Shown here: piece by piece, positions 63,239 to 64,000 of the stretch
Position numbering within the stretch: the first letter of the stretch is position 1
How the letters are laid out: each line of letters opens with the position of its first letter
NCBI RefSeq assembly: GCF_030163795.1
Contig: NZ_JASJOF010000005.1
Span: 124,001-188,000, forward strand
Reading direction: 5' to 3'
DNA from: Roseicyclus marinus
Lineage (GTDB): Bacteria > Pseudomonadota > Alphaproteobacteria > Rhodobacterales > Rhodobacteraceae
DNA length: 64,000 bases
Made by a program: the position numbers and the translations under genes
Notes under the pieces: model-generated
What the model was told of the DNA's origin: nothing
Database searches by the model: none
Seen by the model: only the letters and a program-made list of their open reading frames with translations

Positions 63239-64000
63239 CTAGCCCCGGAAATGCGGCAGCATCGCCGCAAGGAAGGCGTCCGGCGCTTCCTCCATGGCGA
63301 AATGGCCGCAGCCGTCGATCTCGGCCCCGGTGACATCCTCGGCCCAGTGCCGCCAGATGCCCAACGGATCGCCCGTGCGCGCCGGAAACCCGTGCCGCCC
63401 CCAGACAAAGCGCACGGGGGCCGCAATCTTGCGCCCCGCCGCGCGATCCGCCTCGTCCAGCGCCCGGTCGATCGTGGCGCCCGCCCGGTAATCGGCACAC
63501 ATCGCCGCGACCCGCGCCGGATCGCCCGCCTGCCGCAGGTAGCTGTCGAGCGCCTCGGGCGAAAACGGCGACAAATCGCTCGCCAACGTCCAGCTTGCCA
63601 GCGTCCGCGCCACATAGCCCGCCCCATCCGCCCCGATCAGGTTTTCGGGCAGGGGCGCAGGCTGCGCCAAAAACGTCCAGTGATAGGCCTTGAGCGCAAG
63701 CTCCGCCGACCATGCCGCCCAAAAATCGGCGGTCGGCACGATCTCCACGATCCCCAGCCGGTCCACCCGCCCCGGATGATCCAGCGCCATCCGGTATGCC
63801 ACCCGCGCGCCTCGGTCATGCCCGATGACATGCGCCCGCCCGAGGCCCAGCGCCTCCATCAGACCGACGACATCCTGCGCCATGCGCCGCTTGGCGTAGA
63901 CGCCATGCTCCGCATCATCGTGCGGCGCGTCACTCTCGCCATAGCCGCGCAGGTCGGGGATGATGACGTCGAACTCCCGCGCCAGAACCGGGGCCACCCG
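63239..64000 (-). CDS. Alpha/beta hydrolase, haloacetate dehalogenase-like (5' truncated by window)
   Basis: At least 253 residues, open to the end of the window; the N-terminus lies beyond. DLRGYGESDAP is followed by the nucleophile elbow VIGHDRGARVAYRMALDHP, where aspartate replaces the usual serine. That Asp nucleophile and RMALDHP are typical of fluoroacetate/haloacetate dehalogenases. The catalytic histidine is in GCGHFAMEEAPD. Epoxide hydrolases are the main alternative. It converges on the RTX gene with a 12-base gap. Confidence 0.85.
   Translation of the reverse strand, partial: RVAPVLAREFDVIIPDLRGYGESDAPHDDAEHGVYAKRRMAQDVVGLMEALGLGRAHVIGHDRGARVAYRMALDHPGRVDRLGIVEIVPTADFWAAWSAELALKAYHWTFLAQPAPLPENLIGADGAGYVARTLASWTLASDLSPFSPEALDSYLRQAGDPARVAAMCADYRAGATIDRALDEADRAAGRKIAAPVRFVWGRHGFPARTGDPLGIWRHWAEDVTGAEIDGCGHFAMEEAPDAFLAAMLPHFRG

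Overview
The window is 64 kb of GC-rich, densely packed chromosome from an alphaproteobacterium, most likely a Rhodobacteraceae/Roseobacter-type organism. That placement rests on gene content and order: rpmI-rplT near pheS, pyk next to an N-formylglutamate amidohydrolase and a DUF1244 gene, PhoX, a TRAP transporter, RTX proteins, and the acs/ActP-like/DUF294/exonuclease cluster. It is inference, since no 16S gene is present. I saw no tRNA, rRNA, IS element, prophage or CRISPR array. The edges cut one gene at each end.

Layout. (1) 0.2-11.8 kb: acetate block. A LysR regulator is followed by acetyl-CoA synthetase, a second-type adenylate kinase, a two-gene sodium/acetate-type symporter (DUF4212 + SSS), a cNMP/CBS/DUF294 protein, a membrane PAS/kinase-like/DnaQ-exonuclease fusion and a GntR regulator. 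(2) 11.9-17.8 kb: overlapping gabD and a GAPDH paralogue, a cytoplasmic molybdopterin oxidoreductase, a striking array of four tandem palindromes, and a class IV aminotransferase. (3) 17.9-25.4 kb: the phosphate operon pstS-pstC-pstA-pstB-phoU-phoB plus a degenerate phoB-like gene, preceded by three PhoB-type repeats at exact 11-bp spacing. (4) 25.5-29.4 kb: ArsR/ArsP-like pair, a VOC protein, and an aldolase-mtnA pair that fits the methylthioadenosine DHAP shunt. (5) 29.6-31.9 kb: secreted RTX glycosidase-like protein.

(6) 31.9-36.5 kb: a guanidine operon, the best-supported unusual system here. A guanidine-I (ykkC) riboswitch precedes a binding protein, permease and ATPase, a ureohydrolase of the nickel guanidinase type, and a small His-rich protein that may be a dedicated nickel accessory factor. 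(7) 36.6-41.2 kb: RpiR regulator, two matching operator-like sites, a TRAP transporter and a racemase-family protein in which both usual catalytic cysteines are replaced. (8) 41.2-51.8 kb: Kef-type antiporter, pheS (without an adjacent pheT), rpmI-rplT, pyk and small housekeeping genes. (9) 51.9-64 kb: aldehyde dehydrogenase, 1-Cys peroxiredoxin, L,D-transpeptidase, PhoX phosphatase with a possible Pho box, a lower-GC ArsR/NIPSNAP/ABM patch, pnp-rpsO, an acidic RTX protein and the end of a haloacetate-dehalogenase-like hydrolase.

Taken together the window serves carbon overflow and scavenging (acetate, C4-type or amino-acid-like TRAP substrate), phosphorus (pst and phoX share PhoB-like sites) and nitrogen (guanidine to urea and ammonium). 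All coordinates and motifs come from reading the sequence. Family names are from recall of conserved motifs, with no database search.
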